Notes: generated by a model not told the origin, from the letters alone. A stretch of DNA of 64,000 nucleotides from Streptomyces nojiriensis (GCF_017639205.1 NZ_CP071139.1:8369501-8433500), one strand, 5' to 3'; counted from the stretch's first letter, positions 1 to 8,992 are shown. Program-made: numbers and translations.

Positions 1-80
1 GCTCCTCCGTGGGCGCGCCGGCACGGCACCTTCCAGTGAAACGCGCGCCGGGTGAGGGCGCCAGGCAGCCCCGGCCGGCC

Positions 81-458
81 TCAGGAGGACGCGAAGAGTT
101 CCTCGTCCGTGCCGTCGAGGACGAACCCGTTGTCGAGGCGGACGCGGACCGTCACGTGCGGCTGCTGCTCCTGGAAGGCGGTCCACACCGGTTCCAGGGC
201 GGCGACCTTCTCCTGGAGCTGTTTCCTGCTCCCCTCGGGCATCTGATGGCCGAAGGAGTCGAGGAGCGACTTCAGGCGCTCGTACTCGCGGACGTCCTCG
301 CCGCTCTGCGGCCGGTGCACGTCGACCCGCTCGACGGTGCCCTCGGTGCCCGAGGCCAGGGCCAGGAGGCCGGCGACCGCGTCGCCCGCCGCCGTGAGCG
401 AACCGGTCAGCGTGAGGTCCGCGGCCAGCTTCACCCGCTGGCCTTCGTTCAACGTCAT
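81..458 (-). CDS. Hypothetical acidic protein, 125 aa
   Basis: I do not recognise a named family. The product is soluble, with no signal peptide or membrane segment. The N-terminal half (about residues 6-50) alternates short strand-like stretches ending in TVERVDVHR. A charged middle (about 55-95) looks helical, and the tail reads VTVRVRLDNGFVLDGTDEEL. The ATG at 458 is chosen because the frame upstream of it runs antisense through the next gene. It lies on the same strand as, and about 100 bp downstream of, the FUSC-like gene, so cotranscription is possible. Confidence 0.6.
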   Translation of the reverse strand: MTLNEGQRVKLAADLTLTGSLTAAGDAVAGLLALASGTEGTVERVDVHRPQSGEDVREYERLKSLLDSFGHQMPEGSRKQLQEKVAALEPVWTAFQEQQPHVTVRVRLDNGFVLDGTDEELFASS

Positions 459-562
459 CGATCCTTCATCTCCCCGGTCGGTGCACGAGCCTATCGGTGG
501 CTCGCCCGCAGGGGCCGACCGGTACCGGCACCCGGGTGGGCGGGCCGGGCCCCGGACGCTCG

Positions 563-1678
563 TCAGGGGCGGGCCGACAGGTGGTCGGCCACGGCCTCGT
601 GGGTCAGGTGGAGGCCCGCCCGCAGGACGGCGTCGTGCCGGGTGGGGTGGGCCGCGCGGTGGGCGAGGTCCAGGGCGCGGGCCCGGTCGAGGTCGGCGGC
701 CACCGCGGCGCGGTCCGCGCCGCCGCGCAGTGCCGTGTCCACGGTCCGGGCGGTGGCCCGGACCAGCGGGGCGAGCTCGCGCAGGGCGGTGTCGCGCAGG
801 GCGGTGTCCTGACCGGTCCGGGGAGGTCGACCCGTGCCGTCGGTCCGGGCGCGCTCGCGGAGTTCCTGGGTGAAGTACTGGAGGGTGAGGGCGGTCCGGG
901 CGGCGAGCCTCAGCCGCTCCTCCAGCCCGTCCGGCGGCCGTTTCGGCGTACGGAGGTACAGCCGGGGGAGCCGGGTGCGCCGAGCGGCCCGCTCGTAGGC
1001 CGCGAGGCCGTTCCGCGGCCGCAGCCACAACTCCGCGTCCTCGGGGAGCCCGTCGGCGGTGGGCGGTCCGCCCTCGCCGAGCCGGGCGCCGACCGCGCCG
1101 AGGAGGCCGTCGAGTTCGCCCCGGTACGTGCCGAGCCCGGCCGCGGCCGACCGGTACGGATCCGGCGGCCACAGCAGCGGCCCCAACAGGACGACGGTGG
1201 CGATGCCGACGGCGCTCTCCACCAGTCGGGCCAGGGCGTATCCGGGGAGGGCGGTCGCGTAGATCACCAGCGCGCTGACCAGGACCTGCTGGTTGGGGGC
1301 GCCGCCCTGGTACATCAGGTACATGCCCGCGCAGCCGCAGGCCAGTACGGCGAGGAAGGACACCGACGCGGCCGCCGACACCGAGGTCACCGAGGAGGCC
1401 GTGGGCGGCGGCAGCCAGTGCAGCACGAACGTGGTCAGCGCCACCCCCACGACGACGCCCACGAGCCGGTCCCATCCCCGGCGCGGGGCGTCGTACACGT
1501 CGTCGCGCAGGATCAGTACGGCCGGCAGGGCGGCCGGCACCGGGACGGTGCTCGTGCCCCACCACAGGCACAGGAACCAGGGCACGGCGGCGCACACGGC
1601 CAGGCGGGTGGCGGAGCGCAGTCGGGCGCGGGGCGGCGGGTCGAGCGGGACGGGGACCGTACCGGGCATGGCGGACAT
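563..1678 (-). CDS. FUSC / aromatic acid exporter-like membrane protein, 371 aa
   Basis: The N-terminal half has about five or six hydrophobic segments in tandem (WFLCLWWG, VVVGVALTTFVLHW, SFLAVLACGCAGMYLMY, VLVSALVIYATALPGY, VGIATVVLLGPLLW). A long Arg/Ala/Leu-rich helical cytoplasmic half follows. This half-membrane, half-helical layout is typical of the fusaric acid resistance-like (FUSC/ArAE) superfamily of putative exporters; the substrate cannot be inferred. ATGs at 1678 and 1669 are both possible. The upstream 160 bp are shared with the divergent secreted-protein gene. Confidence 0.6.
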   Translation of the reverse strand: MSAMPGTVPVPLDPPPRARLRSATRLAVCAAVPWFLCLWWGTSTVPVPAALPAVLILRDDVYDAPRRGWDRLVGVVVGVALTTFVLHWLPPPTASSVTSVSAAASVSFLAVLACGCAGMYLMYQGGAPNQQVLVSALVIYATALPGYALARLVESAVGIATVVLLGPLLWPPDPYRSAAAGLGTYRGELDGLLGAVGARLGEGGPPTADGLPEDAELWLRPRNGLAAYERAARRTRLPRLYLRTPKRPPDGLEERLRLAARTALTLQYFTQELRERARTDGTGRPPRTGQDTALRDTALRELAPLVRATARTVDTALRGGADRAAVAADLDRARALDLAHRAAHPTRHDAVLRAGLHLTHEAVADHLSARP

Positions 1679-1842
1679 CGTAGGCCTGTGCGGCCGACCG
1701 CGGGGCCATCGACGGGACGGCCGGGCCCGCCTATGATTCCGACGCGCCACGCACCTCGAACATGCATACCCACCACGGGCGGTGGCGGTCTCCGGGACCC
1801 GTACCGGGACGCCGCTCCCGCCCGACGAGTTCGGAGGTTCCG

Positions 1843-2259
1843 TTGAGCACATCCACACGCACCCCGCGCAGACTGGCGGCGCTGGCCGTCGGCCTGACCG
1901 CTGTCCTGGCAGCGTCGGTCGGTCCGTCCGTCGCCGCGCCGCACAGCTCGGCCGGCCCGGCGGCCACACGTACGGCGGCGGCCGCCCCGTCCGTGGTCAA
2001 CCCGGGCAACCAGGTGTCCCTCCAGTACGACTCCGCGTACTTGCCGATGACCGCCACCGGCGGCGCGGCCCCCTACACCTGGTCCGCGGTCAACCTGCCG
2101 ACCGGCGCCTCGATCAATTCCTCCACCGGGCTGATCTCGGGCCTCCTGCGCGGCAGCGGCATCCGCACGGTGACCGTCACCGCCAAGGACGCCACCGGCG
2201 CGACCGGCTCCACCACCTTCACCTGGCGCGTGATCCGCGACGCCTGTCCCCGCTGCTGA
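1843..2259 (+). CDS. Secreted protein with putative Ig (He_PIG-like) domain, 138 aa
   Basis: A TTG start at 1843 is preceded by a good ribosome site (TCGGAGG, five bases before it). The ATG at 1762 would put 27 extra residues in front of the signal peptide. Residues 1-35 form a Sec signal: basic TRTPRR, a hydrophobic core, then ASVGPSVAA. The mature part carries the PYTWS...LPTGASINSSTGLISG...VTVTAKDATG pattern of the bacterial 'putative Ig' beta-sandwich, a fold that normally mediates extracellular binding or acts as a spacer. Here the domain is essentially the whole mature protein. No partner is evident nearby. Confidence 0.7.
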   Translation: MSTSTRTPRRLAALAVGLTAVLAASVGPSVAAPHSSAGPAATRTAAAAPSVVNPGNQVSLQYDSAYLPMTATGGAAPYTWSAVNLPTGASINSSTGLISGLLRGSGIRTVTVTAKDATGATGSTTFTWRVIRDACPRC

Positions 2260-2323
2260 CCGGCGGCCCGGCACCCCTCTCCCACTCCCGGGCAGGGGTG
2301 CCGGGCTCGGGCAGGATGTGCGG

Positions 2324-2941
2324 ATGAACACGACGGAACCGGTAGCGAGGGCCCGGGCGCTGGCCGCCTCGGGCGGGCGGCGCGTCCTGGGCATCGCCGG
2401 GCCCCCGGGGGCCGGAAAGTCGACACTGGCCGCCCGGATCGCGGACGCCCTCGGGCCGGAGCGGGCCGTCGTGGTCCCGATGGACGGCTTCCACCTCGCC
2501 CAGGCCGTGTTGGACCGCCTGGGCCGCGCCGACCGCAAGGGCGCCCCGGACACCTTCGACGCCGCCGGCTACGTCGCCCTGCTGCGCCGGCTGCGCGCCC
2601 CGCACGGGCCCACGGTGTACGCGCCCGCCTTCGACCGCTCCCTGGAGGAGCCGATCGCCGGCAGCATCCCCGTGCCCCCGGACGTACCGCTGGTGATCAC
2701 GGAGGGGAACTACCTGCTGCACGACGCGGGGGAGTGGAACTCGGTACGCCCGCTGCTGGACGAGGCCTGGTACCTCGCCCCGGCCGAGGACCTGCGCCTG
2801 GAGCGGCTGATCGGCCGTCATGTACGGCACGGCAAGGACCCCGCGTACGCGCGCGAGTGGGTGGCCCGCTCGGACGAGGCCAACGCCCGGCTCGTCGCCC
2901 TCGGCCGCCACCGCGCCGACCTCGTCCTCGACGCCGGCTGA
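2324..2941 (+). CDS. Nucleoside/nucleotide kinase family protein (P-loop), 205 aa
   Basis: A Walker A motif, GIAGPPGAGKST, lies at about residues 22-33, followed by VVPMDGFHLA, the substrate/Mg site typical of uridine kinase, pantothenate kinase and phosphoribulokinase relatives. VITEGNYLL serves as the Walker B equivalent, and an Arg-rich lid includes RLIGRHVRHGKDP. Length about 200 aa fits the small 'nucleoside/nucleotide kinase family' of actinobacteria. The substrate is unknown; sugars and pantothenate are possible. ATG 2324 is preferred over GTG 2318 because of the GCAGGA site seven bases upstream. Confidence 0.75.
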   Translation: MNTTEPVARARALAASGGRRVLGIAGPPGAGKSTLAARIADALGPERAVVVPMDGFHLAQAVLDRLGRADRKGAPDTFDAAGYVALLRRLRAPHGPTVYAPAFDRSLEEPIAGSIPVPPDVPLVITEGNYLLHDAGEWNSVRPLLDEAWYLAPAEDLRLERLIGRHVRHGKDPAYAREWVARSDEANARLVALGRHRADLVLDAG

Positions 2942-3003
2942 CGACGACCGGCTGACGACGACCGGCTGACGGCGCCCGGCTGACGGCGCCCGGCTGGCGG
3001 CGC
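2934..3003. repeat. Five tandem copies of a 14-bp repeat at the end of the kinase gene
   Basis: The unit CCGGCTGACGACGA occurs twice. It is followed by two copies of CCGGCTGACGGCGC and one of CCGGCTGGCGGCGC. The first copy contains the kinase stop codon (TGA at 2939-2941), so the repeat starts inside the coding end and extends into the intergenic region. Every copy but the last brings its own in-phase or shifted TGA. It looks like a minisatellite made by slippage. Confidence 0.85.
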
Positions 3004-3159
3004 CCGCCATGAGCCGGCGCCGTGCGCTCTCGTGCCAACACCCGTGCACGGTAAGGAAAGTCGGGTGGCCGGGGCCTGCGTAGTTTCGGGGTGTGCCGGG
3101 CCGCGGGATCGCGGACGGCGATATTCCTTATTCCTTGTTTGCTCCGGGAGGACACCCCC

Positions 3160-3822
3160 ATGTTCGACATCAGCAAGGTCCAGGCCGCCCCGAGCGCGGA
3201 CCTGCTCGCGCCCGACAACGCGGTCATGCTCTTCGTCGACCACCAGCCCCAGATGTTCTTCGGTACCGGCAGCGGTGACCGCGCCGCCATCATCAACAGC
3301 ACGGTGGGCCTCGCGAAGGCGGCCAAGGCGTTCGACGTGCCGGTCGTGCTGACCACCGTGGCCGCCGAGTCCTTCTCCGGTCCGCTGCTGCCCCAGCTCG
3401 CCGACGTGTTCCCCGGGCACGAGGTCATCGACCGTACGTCGATGAACGCCTGGGAGGACGAGGCGCTCGTGGCGGCGGTCAAGGCGACCGGGCGCAAGAA
3501 GATCATCCTGTCGGGCCTGTGGACCGAGGTCTGCCTGGTCCTGCCCGCCCTGTCCGCACTGGAGCAGGGCTACGAGGTCTACGTGGTCTCCGACGCCTCC
3601 GGAGGCGTCAGCCCGACCGCCCACGAACACGCCGTCCAGCGGATGCTGGCCGCCGGGGCCGTGCCGGTGACCTGGGTACAGGTGCTGCTGGAGCTCCAGC
3701 GCGACTGGGCGCGCCAGGAGACGTACGGCGCCGTCATGGAGGTAGTCAAGGCCCACGCCGGCGCCTACGGCCTCGGCGTCGTCTACGCGCAGGCCGTCAT
3801 CGGCGAGCACGCGGCCGGCTGA
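3160..3822 (+). CDS. Isochorismatase-family cysteine hydrolase (YcaC-like), 220 aa
   Basis: The start follows a strong GGGAGGA site. The family signature is present: catalytic Asp in AVMLFVDHQPQ (near residue 27), a mid-protein Lys region, and the nucleophile Cys in LSGLWTEVCLV. VSDASGG follows, with the cis-peptide region. Length fits YcaC-type amidohydrolases. The true substrate (an amide or similar) is not known. It begins a same-strand run of hydrolases and membrane proteins that continues to 8987. The AT-richer stretch 3115-3145 immediately upstream is the likely promoter or leader. Confidence 0.8.
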   Translation: MFDISKVQAAPSADLLAPDNAVMLFVDHQPQMFFGTGSGDRAAIINSTVGLAKAAKAFDVPVVLTTVAAESFSGPLLPQLADVFPGHEVIDRTSMNAWEDEALVAAVKATGRKKIILSGLWTEVCLVLPALSALEQGYEVYVVSDASGGVSPTAHEHAVQRMLAAGAVPVTWVQVLLELQRDWARQETYGAVMEVVKAHAGAYGLGVVYAQAVIGEHAAG

Positions 3823-3827
3823 CCCCT

Positions 3828-4331
3828 TTGGACACCGGCATCCTGATACTGCGTCTGCTGGTGGGCCTGCTCGTCGCCGCCCACGGGGTGCAGAAGATCA
3901 GCCGGCACCTGGGCGGCAACGGCCTCGACGGCGGCGCGCGCGAGTTCCGCGCCGACGGTTTCCGCGGCGGCGTCCTCACCGCCCTAGCGGCGGGCGGCGG
4001 CCAGATCGGATCGGGCCTCCTGCTGGCCGCCGGCCTGCTGACCCCGCTCGCCGCGACCGGCGTCATCGGGGTCATGACCGTCGCCCTCACCGTGAAGTGG
4101 CCCGGCGGCCTCTGGGTGCAGAACGACGGCTACGAGTACCCCCTAGTGCTGATCGTCACCGCCGCCGCGCTCGCGGCCACCGGGCCCGGCGCCTTCTCCC
4201 TCGACGCGGCGACCGGCCTCACCCCGTACCCGCTGTGGTGGACCGCCCCCGTACTCGCGGCGGGCGTCGGCAGCGGCCTGCTCACCCGGCTCGTCCTGCA
4301 CCGCGCCCCGGACGCCGCCGACCACGGCTGA
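3828..4331 (+). CDS. DoxX-family membrane protein, 167 aa
   Basis: Four hydrophobic helices are visible: ILILRLLVGLLVAAHG, GLLLAAGLLTPLAATGVIG, PLVLIVTAAALAATG and APVLAAGVGSGLLT. The DoxX/SURF4 hallmark of a first helix with LR..G...AHGxQK is present. The start is best placed at TTG 3828, five bases after the stop of the hydrolase, where the first transmembrane helix begins. No strong ribosome site is visible, so translation is probably coupled to the upstream gene. DoxX proteins are small inner-membrane proteins linked to redox or thiosulfate metabolism. The role here is unknown. Confidence 0.75.
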   Translation: MDTGILILRLLVGLLVAAHGVQKISRHLGGNGLDGGAREFRADGFRGGVLTALAAGGGQIGSGLLLAAGLLTPLAATGVIGVMTVALTVKWPGGLWVQNDGYEYPLVLIVTAAALAATGPGAFSLDAATGLTPYPLWWTAPVLAAGVGSGLLTRLVLHRAPDAADHG

Positions 4332-4452
4332 GCCCCCCCGCCGCACGGACCGGGCCCGGCCGTCCGCGCATACCCCTGTGCGCCGGCCGGCCGGGCCCAC
4401 CCGGCCCCACACCCACACCACCCGTACACATCCGACAGAGGAGCACCACCCC

Positions 4453-5283
4453 ATGCCGTACATCAAGGTCGCGGAAGGCCGCACCGCCCCCGTCGAGCTC
4501 TACTACGAGGACCACGGCACCGGACAGCCGGTCGTGCTGATCCACGGCTGGCCGCTGAGCGGGGCCTCCTGGGAGAAGCAGACCGCCGCCCTGCTCGCCG
4601 CCGGCCACCGGGTCGTCACCTACGACCGGCGCGGCTTCGGCCGCTCCGACCAGCCCGCGGACGGCTACGACTACGACACCTTCGCCGCCGACCTGAACGA
4701 GGTCCTCACCGCTCTCGACCTGCGCGACGCCGTCCTGGTCGGCTTCTCCATGGGCACCGGCGAAGTGACCCGCTACCTCGGCACCTACGGCAGCGGGCGC
4801 ATCGCCAAGGCCGTCATGATCGGGGTGGTGCCGCCGTTCCTGCTCAAGACGGACGACAACCCCGGCGGGGTGGACGGCGGCGTCTTCAAGGGCATCGAGG
4901 AGGCCATCACCGCCGACCGCTTCGCCTTCATGACCTCCTTCTTCGCCGACTTCTACAACGTGGACGTCCTCGGCGGCGAGCGCATCAGCGAGGAGGCCGT
5001 CCGCGCCGGTTGGAACGTGGCCGTCGGCGCCTCCGCCCAGGGCACCCTCGACTGCGTCCAGGCCTGGCTCACCGACTTCCGCGCCGACCTGCCCCGCATC
5101 GACGTGCCCACGCTCATCATCCACGGCGACGCCGACCGCACCCTGCCCATCGAGGCCACGGCGATCCCCCTGGCGAAGAGCATCGCCGGCGCGCAGCTCA
5201 CGGTCGTCCCCGGCGGCCCGCACGGCCTGACCTGGACCCACGCCGCCGAGGTCAACACCGCCCTGCTCGCCTTCCTCCGCTGA
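4453..5283 (+). CDS. Alpha/beta hydrolase, chloroperoxidase/esterase type, 276 aa
   Basis: The product matches the non-haem chloroperoxidase/arylesterase subgroup of alpha/beta hydrolases. It has an oxyanion HGWPLSG loop, YDRRGFGRSD, the nucleophile elbow GFSMGTGE (Ser near residue 98), the acid Asp in HGDADRTLPI, and the catalytic His in PGGPHGL. The ATG at 4453 lies after a GAGGAG site. It is cytoplasmic, with no signal peptide. The substrate cannot be named. It is separated by about 85 bp from the next esterase gene in the same run. Confidence 0.85.
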   Translation: MPYIKVAEGRTAPVELYYEDHGTGQPVVLIHGWPLSGASWEKQTAALLAAGHRVVTYDRRGFGRSDQPADGYDYDTFAADLNEVLTALDLRDAVLVGFSMGTGEVTRYLGTYGSGRIAKAVMIGVVPPFLLKTDDNPGGVDGGVFKGIEEAITADRFAFMTSFFADFYNVDVLGGERISEEAVRAGWNVAVGASAQGTLDCVQAWLTDFRADLPRIDVPTLIIHGDADRTLPIEATAIPLAKSIAGAQLTVVPGGPHGLTWTHAAEVNTALLAFLR

Positions 5284-5330
5284 GCACGAGCACGAGCACG
5301 ACCACGGCCACGAGCACGACCACGGCCCCG
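5283..5330. repeat. Hexamer-type GAGCAC/GACCAC/GGCCAC repeat between two hydrolase genes
   Basis: Directly after the stop codon, the spacer is a run of imperfect six-base units (GAGCAC, GACCAC, GGCCAC) with almost no other sequence. It would be read as an (H/E/D/R)-rich peptide if translated, but no gene uses it. Simple slippage sequence is the likely explanation. Confidence 0.75.
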
Positions 5331-5369
5331 GCCACCAGCCCCCGACACCCCCACCGAAGGAGAGCACCC

Positions 5370-6323
5370 ATGTCCGACGAGCCGGTACTCGAACCCGCCG
5401 CCCAGGCCTTCGCCCACGCCACCGCCCAGCCGCCGTACCTGTACCAGATCCCCGTCGCCGACGGCCGCAAGGCCGTGGACGACGTGCAGAGCGGCGAGGG
5501 CGTCGCCCTTCCCGCCGTCGACGAGGAATGGATCACCGTCCAGGGCGGCCCCGCCGGCGACGTCCGCACCCGGATCGTGCGCCCCCGCGGCGCCACCGGC
5601 CCGTTGCCCGTCGTCCTCTACCTGCACGGCGCGGGCTGGGTCTTCGGCAATGCCCACACCCACGACCGGCTGGTCCGCGAACTGGCCGTCGGCGCGCGGG
5701 CGGCCGTGGTCTTCCCCGAGTACGACCCGTCGCCCGAGGCCCGCTACCCGGTCGCCATCGAGCAGAACTACAGCGTCGCCCAGTGGGTGGCCCGCGAGGG
5801 ACACCACAGGGACCTCGACGGCTCCAGGATCGCCGTCGCGGGCGACTCGGTCGGCGGCAACATGAGCGCCGCCCTCACCCTCATGGCGAAGCAGCGCGGC
5901 GACGTCCGCATCCTCCACCAGGTCCTCTTCTACCCGGTCACCGACGCGGCCTTCGACACCGACTCCTACGCGCAGTTCGCCGAGGGCTACTTCCTGCGCC
6001 GCGACGCCATGCGCTGGTTCTGGGACCAGTACACGACCGACGCGGCCGAGCGGGCGCAGATCACCGCCTCCCCGCTGCGCGCCTCCCTCGACCAGCTCAC
6101 CGGACTGCCGCCCGCCCTGGTCATCACCGCCGAGGCCGACGTCCTGCGCGACGAGGGCGAGGCGTACGCCGCCCGGCTGCGCGCCGCCGGGGTCCCGGTC
6201 ACGGCCCTGCGCGTCCTGGGCACCATCCACGACTTCGTCATGCTGAACGCGCTGCGCGAGACGCGGGCCGCGTCGCTCGCGATCGGCCAGGCCGTCGAGA
6301 CCCTGCGCGAGGCCCTGGCATGA
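5370..6323 (+). CDS. Alpha/beta hydrolase, hormone-sensitive-lipase-like esterase, 317 aa
   Basis: This is an HSL-family (bacterial type IV lipolytic) enzyme. The oxyanion motif is YLHGAGWVFG (normally HGGGW), the nucleophile elbow GDSVGGN, the acid Asp lies in AEADVLRDEGEAYA, and the catalytic His is in TIHDFVM. Start ATG 5370 follows GAAGGAG. It probably hydrolyses short-chain esters or lactones. Its stop overlaps the start of the amidohydrolase gene by four bases (ATGA), so the two are cotranslated. Confidence 0.87.
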   Translation: MSDEPVLEPAAQAFAHATAQPPYLYQIPVADGRKAVDDVQSGEGVALPAVDEEWITVQGGPAGDVRTRIVRPRGATGPLPVVLYLHGAGWVFGNAHTHDRLVRELAVGARAAVVFPEYDPSPEARYPVAIEQNYSVAQWVAREGHHRDLDGSRIAVAGDSVGGNMSAALTLMAKQRGDVRILHQVLFYPVTDAAFDTDSYAQFAEGYFLRRDAMRWFWDQYTTDAAERAQITASPLRASLDQLTGLPPALVITAEADVLRDEGEAYAARLRAAGVPVTALRVLGTIHDFVMLNALRETRAASLAIGQAVETLREALA

Positions 6324-8236
6324 CGGCCCCGGCCGGTACGACGAGCATGCCCGTGGCCGGCGTGGGCCCCGCCCGCCGCCCGGACGATCCGGCGGCCGGG
6401 CGCCCGGCCGCCGACCTGCTCGTGCGCAACGCGAAGGTGTACACCGGGGACCCGGCCCGGCCCGGGGCCCGCGCCGTCGCGATCCGCGACGGCCGGATCG
6501 TGGCCCTCGGCGACGACCACGACCTCGCCGGGCTCGTGGGCCCGGAGACCCGGGTGGTCGACGCCCTGGGCCGCCGGGTGGTCCCCGGGCTGAACGACTC
6601 GCACCTGCACGTCATCCGGGGCGGCCTGAACTACGTACTGGAGCTGCGCTGGGACGGCGTACGCAGCCTGCGGCAGGCGCTGGACATGCTGCGCGAGCAG
6701 GCCGGCCGCACCCCCAAGGGCCAGTGGATCCGGGTCGTCGGCGGCTGGACCGCCGAACAGTTCGCCGAACGCCGGATGCCGACCGTGGCCGAGCTGAACG
6801 CCGCCGCGCCCGACACCCCGGTGTTCGTCCTGCACCTCTACCAGTCGGCGCTGATGAACCGGGCGGCCGTGCGGGCCGCCGGATTCACCCGTGAGACCCC
6901 CGACCCGCGCGGCGGGCAGATCGTCCGGGGCCACGGCGGCGAGCCCACCGGGATCCTCCTGGCGGCGCCGAGCGCGCTCGTCCTGTACTCCACCCTGGCC
7001 AAGGCCCCGACCCTGGACGCGGCCGACCGGCGGACCTCGACGCGGCACTTCCTGCGCGAGCTGAACCGCTTCGGGCTGACCTCGGCGGTCGACGCCGCCG
7101 GCGGCTTCCAGAACTTCCCCGACGACTACGCCACCGTCATCGACCTGGCCCGGTCGGGGGAGCTCTCGCTGCGCATCACCTACCACCTGTTCCCGCAGAC
7201 CGCCGGGCAGGAGCTCGCCGACCTGAAACGCTGGACCGAGACCGTCAAGCCGGGGGACGGCGACGAGTGGCTGCGCCTCGGCGGCGCCGGCGAGAACCTG
7301 ACGTGGGCGGCCGCCGACTTCGAGAACTTCTCCGAGCCCCGCCCGGAGCTCGCCGCGGGGTACGAGGCCGAGTTCGAGCAGGCCGTCCGGCTGCTGATGG
7401 AGAACGGCTGGGGCTTCCGGCTCCACGCCACCTACGACGAGACGATCCGCCGCGACCTGGCGGTCTTCGAGAAACTCGCCGCCGAAGGGCTCTTCCCCGG
7501 CGGGAACCGCTGGCTCTTCGACCACGCCGAGACCGTCTCGGCCGACAGCCTCGACCGCATCGCCGCCCTCGGCGGCGCCCTCTCCGTGCAGAACCGGATG
7601 TCATTCCAGGGGGCCGCCTTCCTCGACCGCTACGGCGCCGAGGCCGCCTCCCACGCCCCGCCCGTGCGCGCCATGCTCGACCGGGGCCTCACCGTCGCCG
7701 CCGGCACCGACGCCACGCGCGTGTCCTCGTACAACCCGTGGGTCTGCCTGCACTGGCTGGTCACCGGCCGCACCGTGGGCGGTACGCCGCTCCACCCGGC
7801 CGGGACCTCCGTCGACAGGGAGACCGCGCTCGGCCTCTACACCCGCGGCGGCGCCCGGCTCACCGGCGAGGAGGACGTCAAGGGCGTCCTGCGGGAGGGC
7901 TGTTACGGCGACCTCACGATCCTGTCGGAGGACTACTTCACCGTGTCCGAGGCCGCGATCCCCGGCATCGAGTCCGTGTGCACGGTCGTCGGCGGCCGCA
8001 TCGTGTACGCGACCGCCGAGTACGAGGGCCTGGACGAGCCCCTCCCGCCGGTCAGCCCGCAGTGGGCGCCGGTGGCCCGCTTCGGCGGGTACCGGGCGGG
8101 CGGCGGCGTACGCCAGGCCGAGCTGACGGCCGAGGCCGTCGCCGAGTCCGAACAGCACCGGCTGTGGCGGGCGGCGCGCGGATCGGCGCCGGGGACGCCG
8201 CCGCAGCCCTTCGTCGACCCGTGCTTCGCGCACTGA
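6320..8236 (+). CDS. Amidohydrolase family 3 protein (YtcJ/NfdA-like), 638 aa
   Basis: The product fits the YtcJ-type amidohydrolase-3 subgroup. It begins DLLVRNAKVYTGDP, then has the metal-binding motif NDSHLHVIRGG, HATYDETIRRDL further on, the FDHAETV histidine, and a late GTDATRVSSYNPW Asp. DVKGVLREGCYGDLTILSEDYF closes the barrel against the small beta-domain. Such enzymes hydrolyse amide, formamide or cyclic amide bonds with one or two metals. ATG 6320 overlaps the preceding stop. The C-terminal 70 residues (from about WAPVARFGGYR) form an extra tail. Confidence 0.85.
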   Translation: MTAPAGTTSMPVAGVGPARRPDDPAAGRPAADLLVRNAKVYTGDPARPGARAVAIRDGRIVALGDDHDLAGLVGPETRVVDALGRRVVPGLNDSHLHVIRGGLNYVLELRWDGVRSLRQALDMLREQAGRTPKGQWIRVVGGWTAEQFAERRMPTVAELNAAAPDTPVFVLHLYQSALMNRAAVRAAGFTRETPDPRGGQIVRGHGGEPTGILLAAPSALVLYSTLAKAPTLDAADRRTSTRHFLRELNRFGLTSAVDAAGGFQNFPDDYATVIDLARSGELSLRITYHLFPQTAGQELADLKRWTETVKPGDGDEWLRLGGAGENLTWAAADFENFSEPRPELAAGYEAEFEQAVRLLMENGWGFRLHATYDETIRRDLAVFEKLAAEGLFPGGNRWLFDHAETVSADSLDRIAALGGALSVQNRMSFQGAAFLDRYGAEAASHAPPVRAMLDRGLTVAAGTDATRVSSYNPWVCLHWLVTGRTVGGTPLHPAGTSVDRETALGLYTRGGARLTGEEDVKGVLREGCYGDLTILSEDYFTVSEAAIPGIESVCTVVGGRIVYATAEYEGLDEPLPPVSPQWAPVARFGGYRAGGGVRQAELTAEAVAESEQHRLWRAARGSAPGTPPQPFVDPCFAH

Positions 8237-8261
8237 CCCACGGAACAGGGGAACCCACCAG

Positions 8262-8987
8262 ATGAGTACAGTCCCGGGCGACACCGCCGCGGGCGGCCCG
8301 GACGCGGCACCGCCCGGGCGCCGCCACGAACCGGACCTCCGGGCGATGACACGGATCAACCTGCACCCCATTGCCTCACCCATGCCACTGGGCTTCTTCA
8401 CGGTGGCGATCGCCTCCGTGATGACGGGCTGCCTGCAGCTCGGGGTCCTCGAGGCCGCCGACCGCCGGGCCGTCGCCCTGTGCGTACTGCCCGCCTTCGC
8501 CCTCCAACTCCTGGTGAGCTTCCTCGCGTTCGGCGCCCGGGACGTGATCGCGGCCACGCTCATGGGCACGTTCGCCGGCAGCTGGCTGGCGTACGCCCTC
8601 GTGACGGGCACCGGCGCGGCCGGCGGCCACCGGGTGCTGGGCGTGTTCAACCTGGCGCTGCTGTGCTTCGGGGCGCTGATGGCGCTCGTGACCCGGCCCA
8701 AGCGGGCCCTGTGGCTGGTCATCGTGGTCTCCCTGCCCCGCTGGGCGGCCACCGGCCTGGCCGGGCTGACCGGGGCCGAGTGGCTCGGACGGCTGGCGGG
8801 AGGCCTCGGCCTCCTGGTGGCCCTCGCCGCCGCCTACGCCGCCTTCGCCCTGATGCTGGAGGACATGCGCGGCGAACAGGTGCTGCCCATCGGCCGCAGC
8901 GGCCCCGCCCACACCGCGGTCGAGGGGGACCTCGTCGTCCAACTGCGGAACCTGGAACGCCAGGCGGGGGTACGGCGCACCCTGTGA
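8262..8987 (+). CDS. Membrane protein resembling GPR1/FUN34/YaaH family, 241 aa
   Basis: Six hydrophobic segments follow a 45-residue soluble N-terminus. The first helix is entered by INLHPIASPMPLGFFTVA, similar to the NPAPLG(L/F) signature of the GPR1/FUN34/YaaH (acetate/succinate channel) family. The match is imperfect, so the assignment is moderate. The C-terminus (from about 190) is soluble and charged. The gene is last in the hydrolase run, 25 bp after the amidohydrolase, and ends five bases from the convergent AraC gene without an obvious terminator. Uptake of a small acid released by the enzymes is a reasonable guess. Confidence 0.5.
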   Translation: MSTVPGDTAAGGPDAAPPGRRHEPDLRAMTRINLHPIASPMPLGFFTVAIASVMTGCLQLGVLEAADRRAVALCVLPAFALQLLVSFLAFGARDVIAATLMGTFAGSWLAYALVTGTGAAGGHRVLGVFNLALLCFGALMALVTRPKRALWLVIVVSLPRWAATGLAGLTGAEWLGRLAGGLGLLVALAAAYAAFALMLEDMRGEQVLPIGRSGPAHTAVEGDLVVQLRNLERQAGVRRTL

Positions 8988-8992
8988 CCCGG

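Noticed and set aside
5283..5330. His-rich metal-binding small ORF from the GAGCAC repeat
   Set aside because: No start codon with ribosome site; simple repeat.
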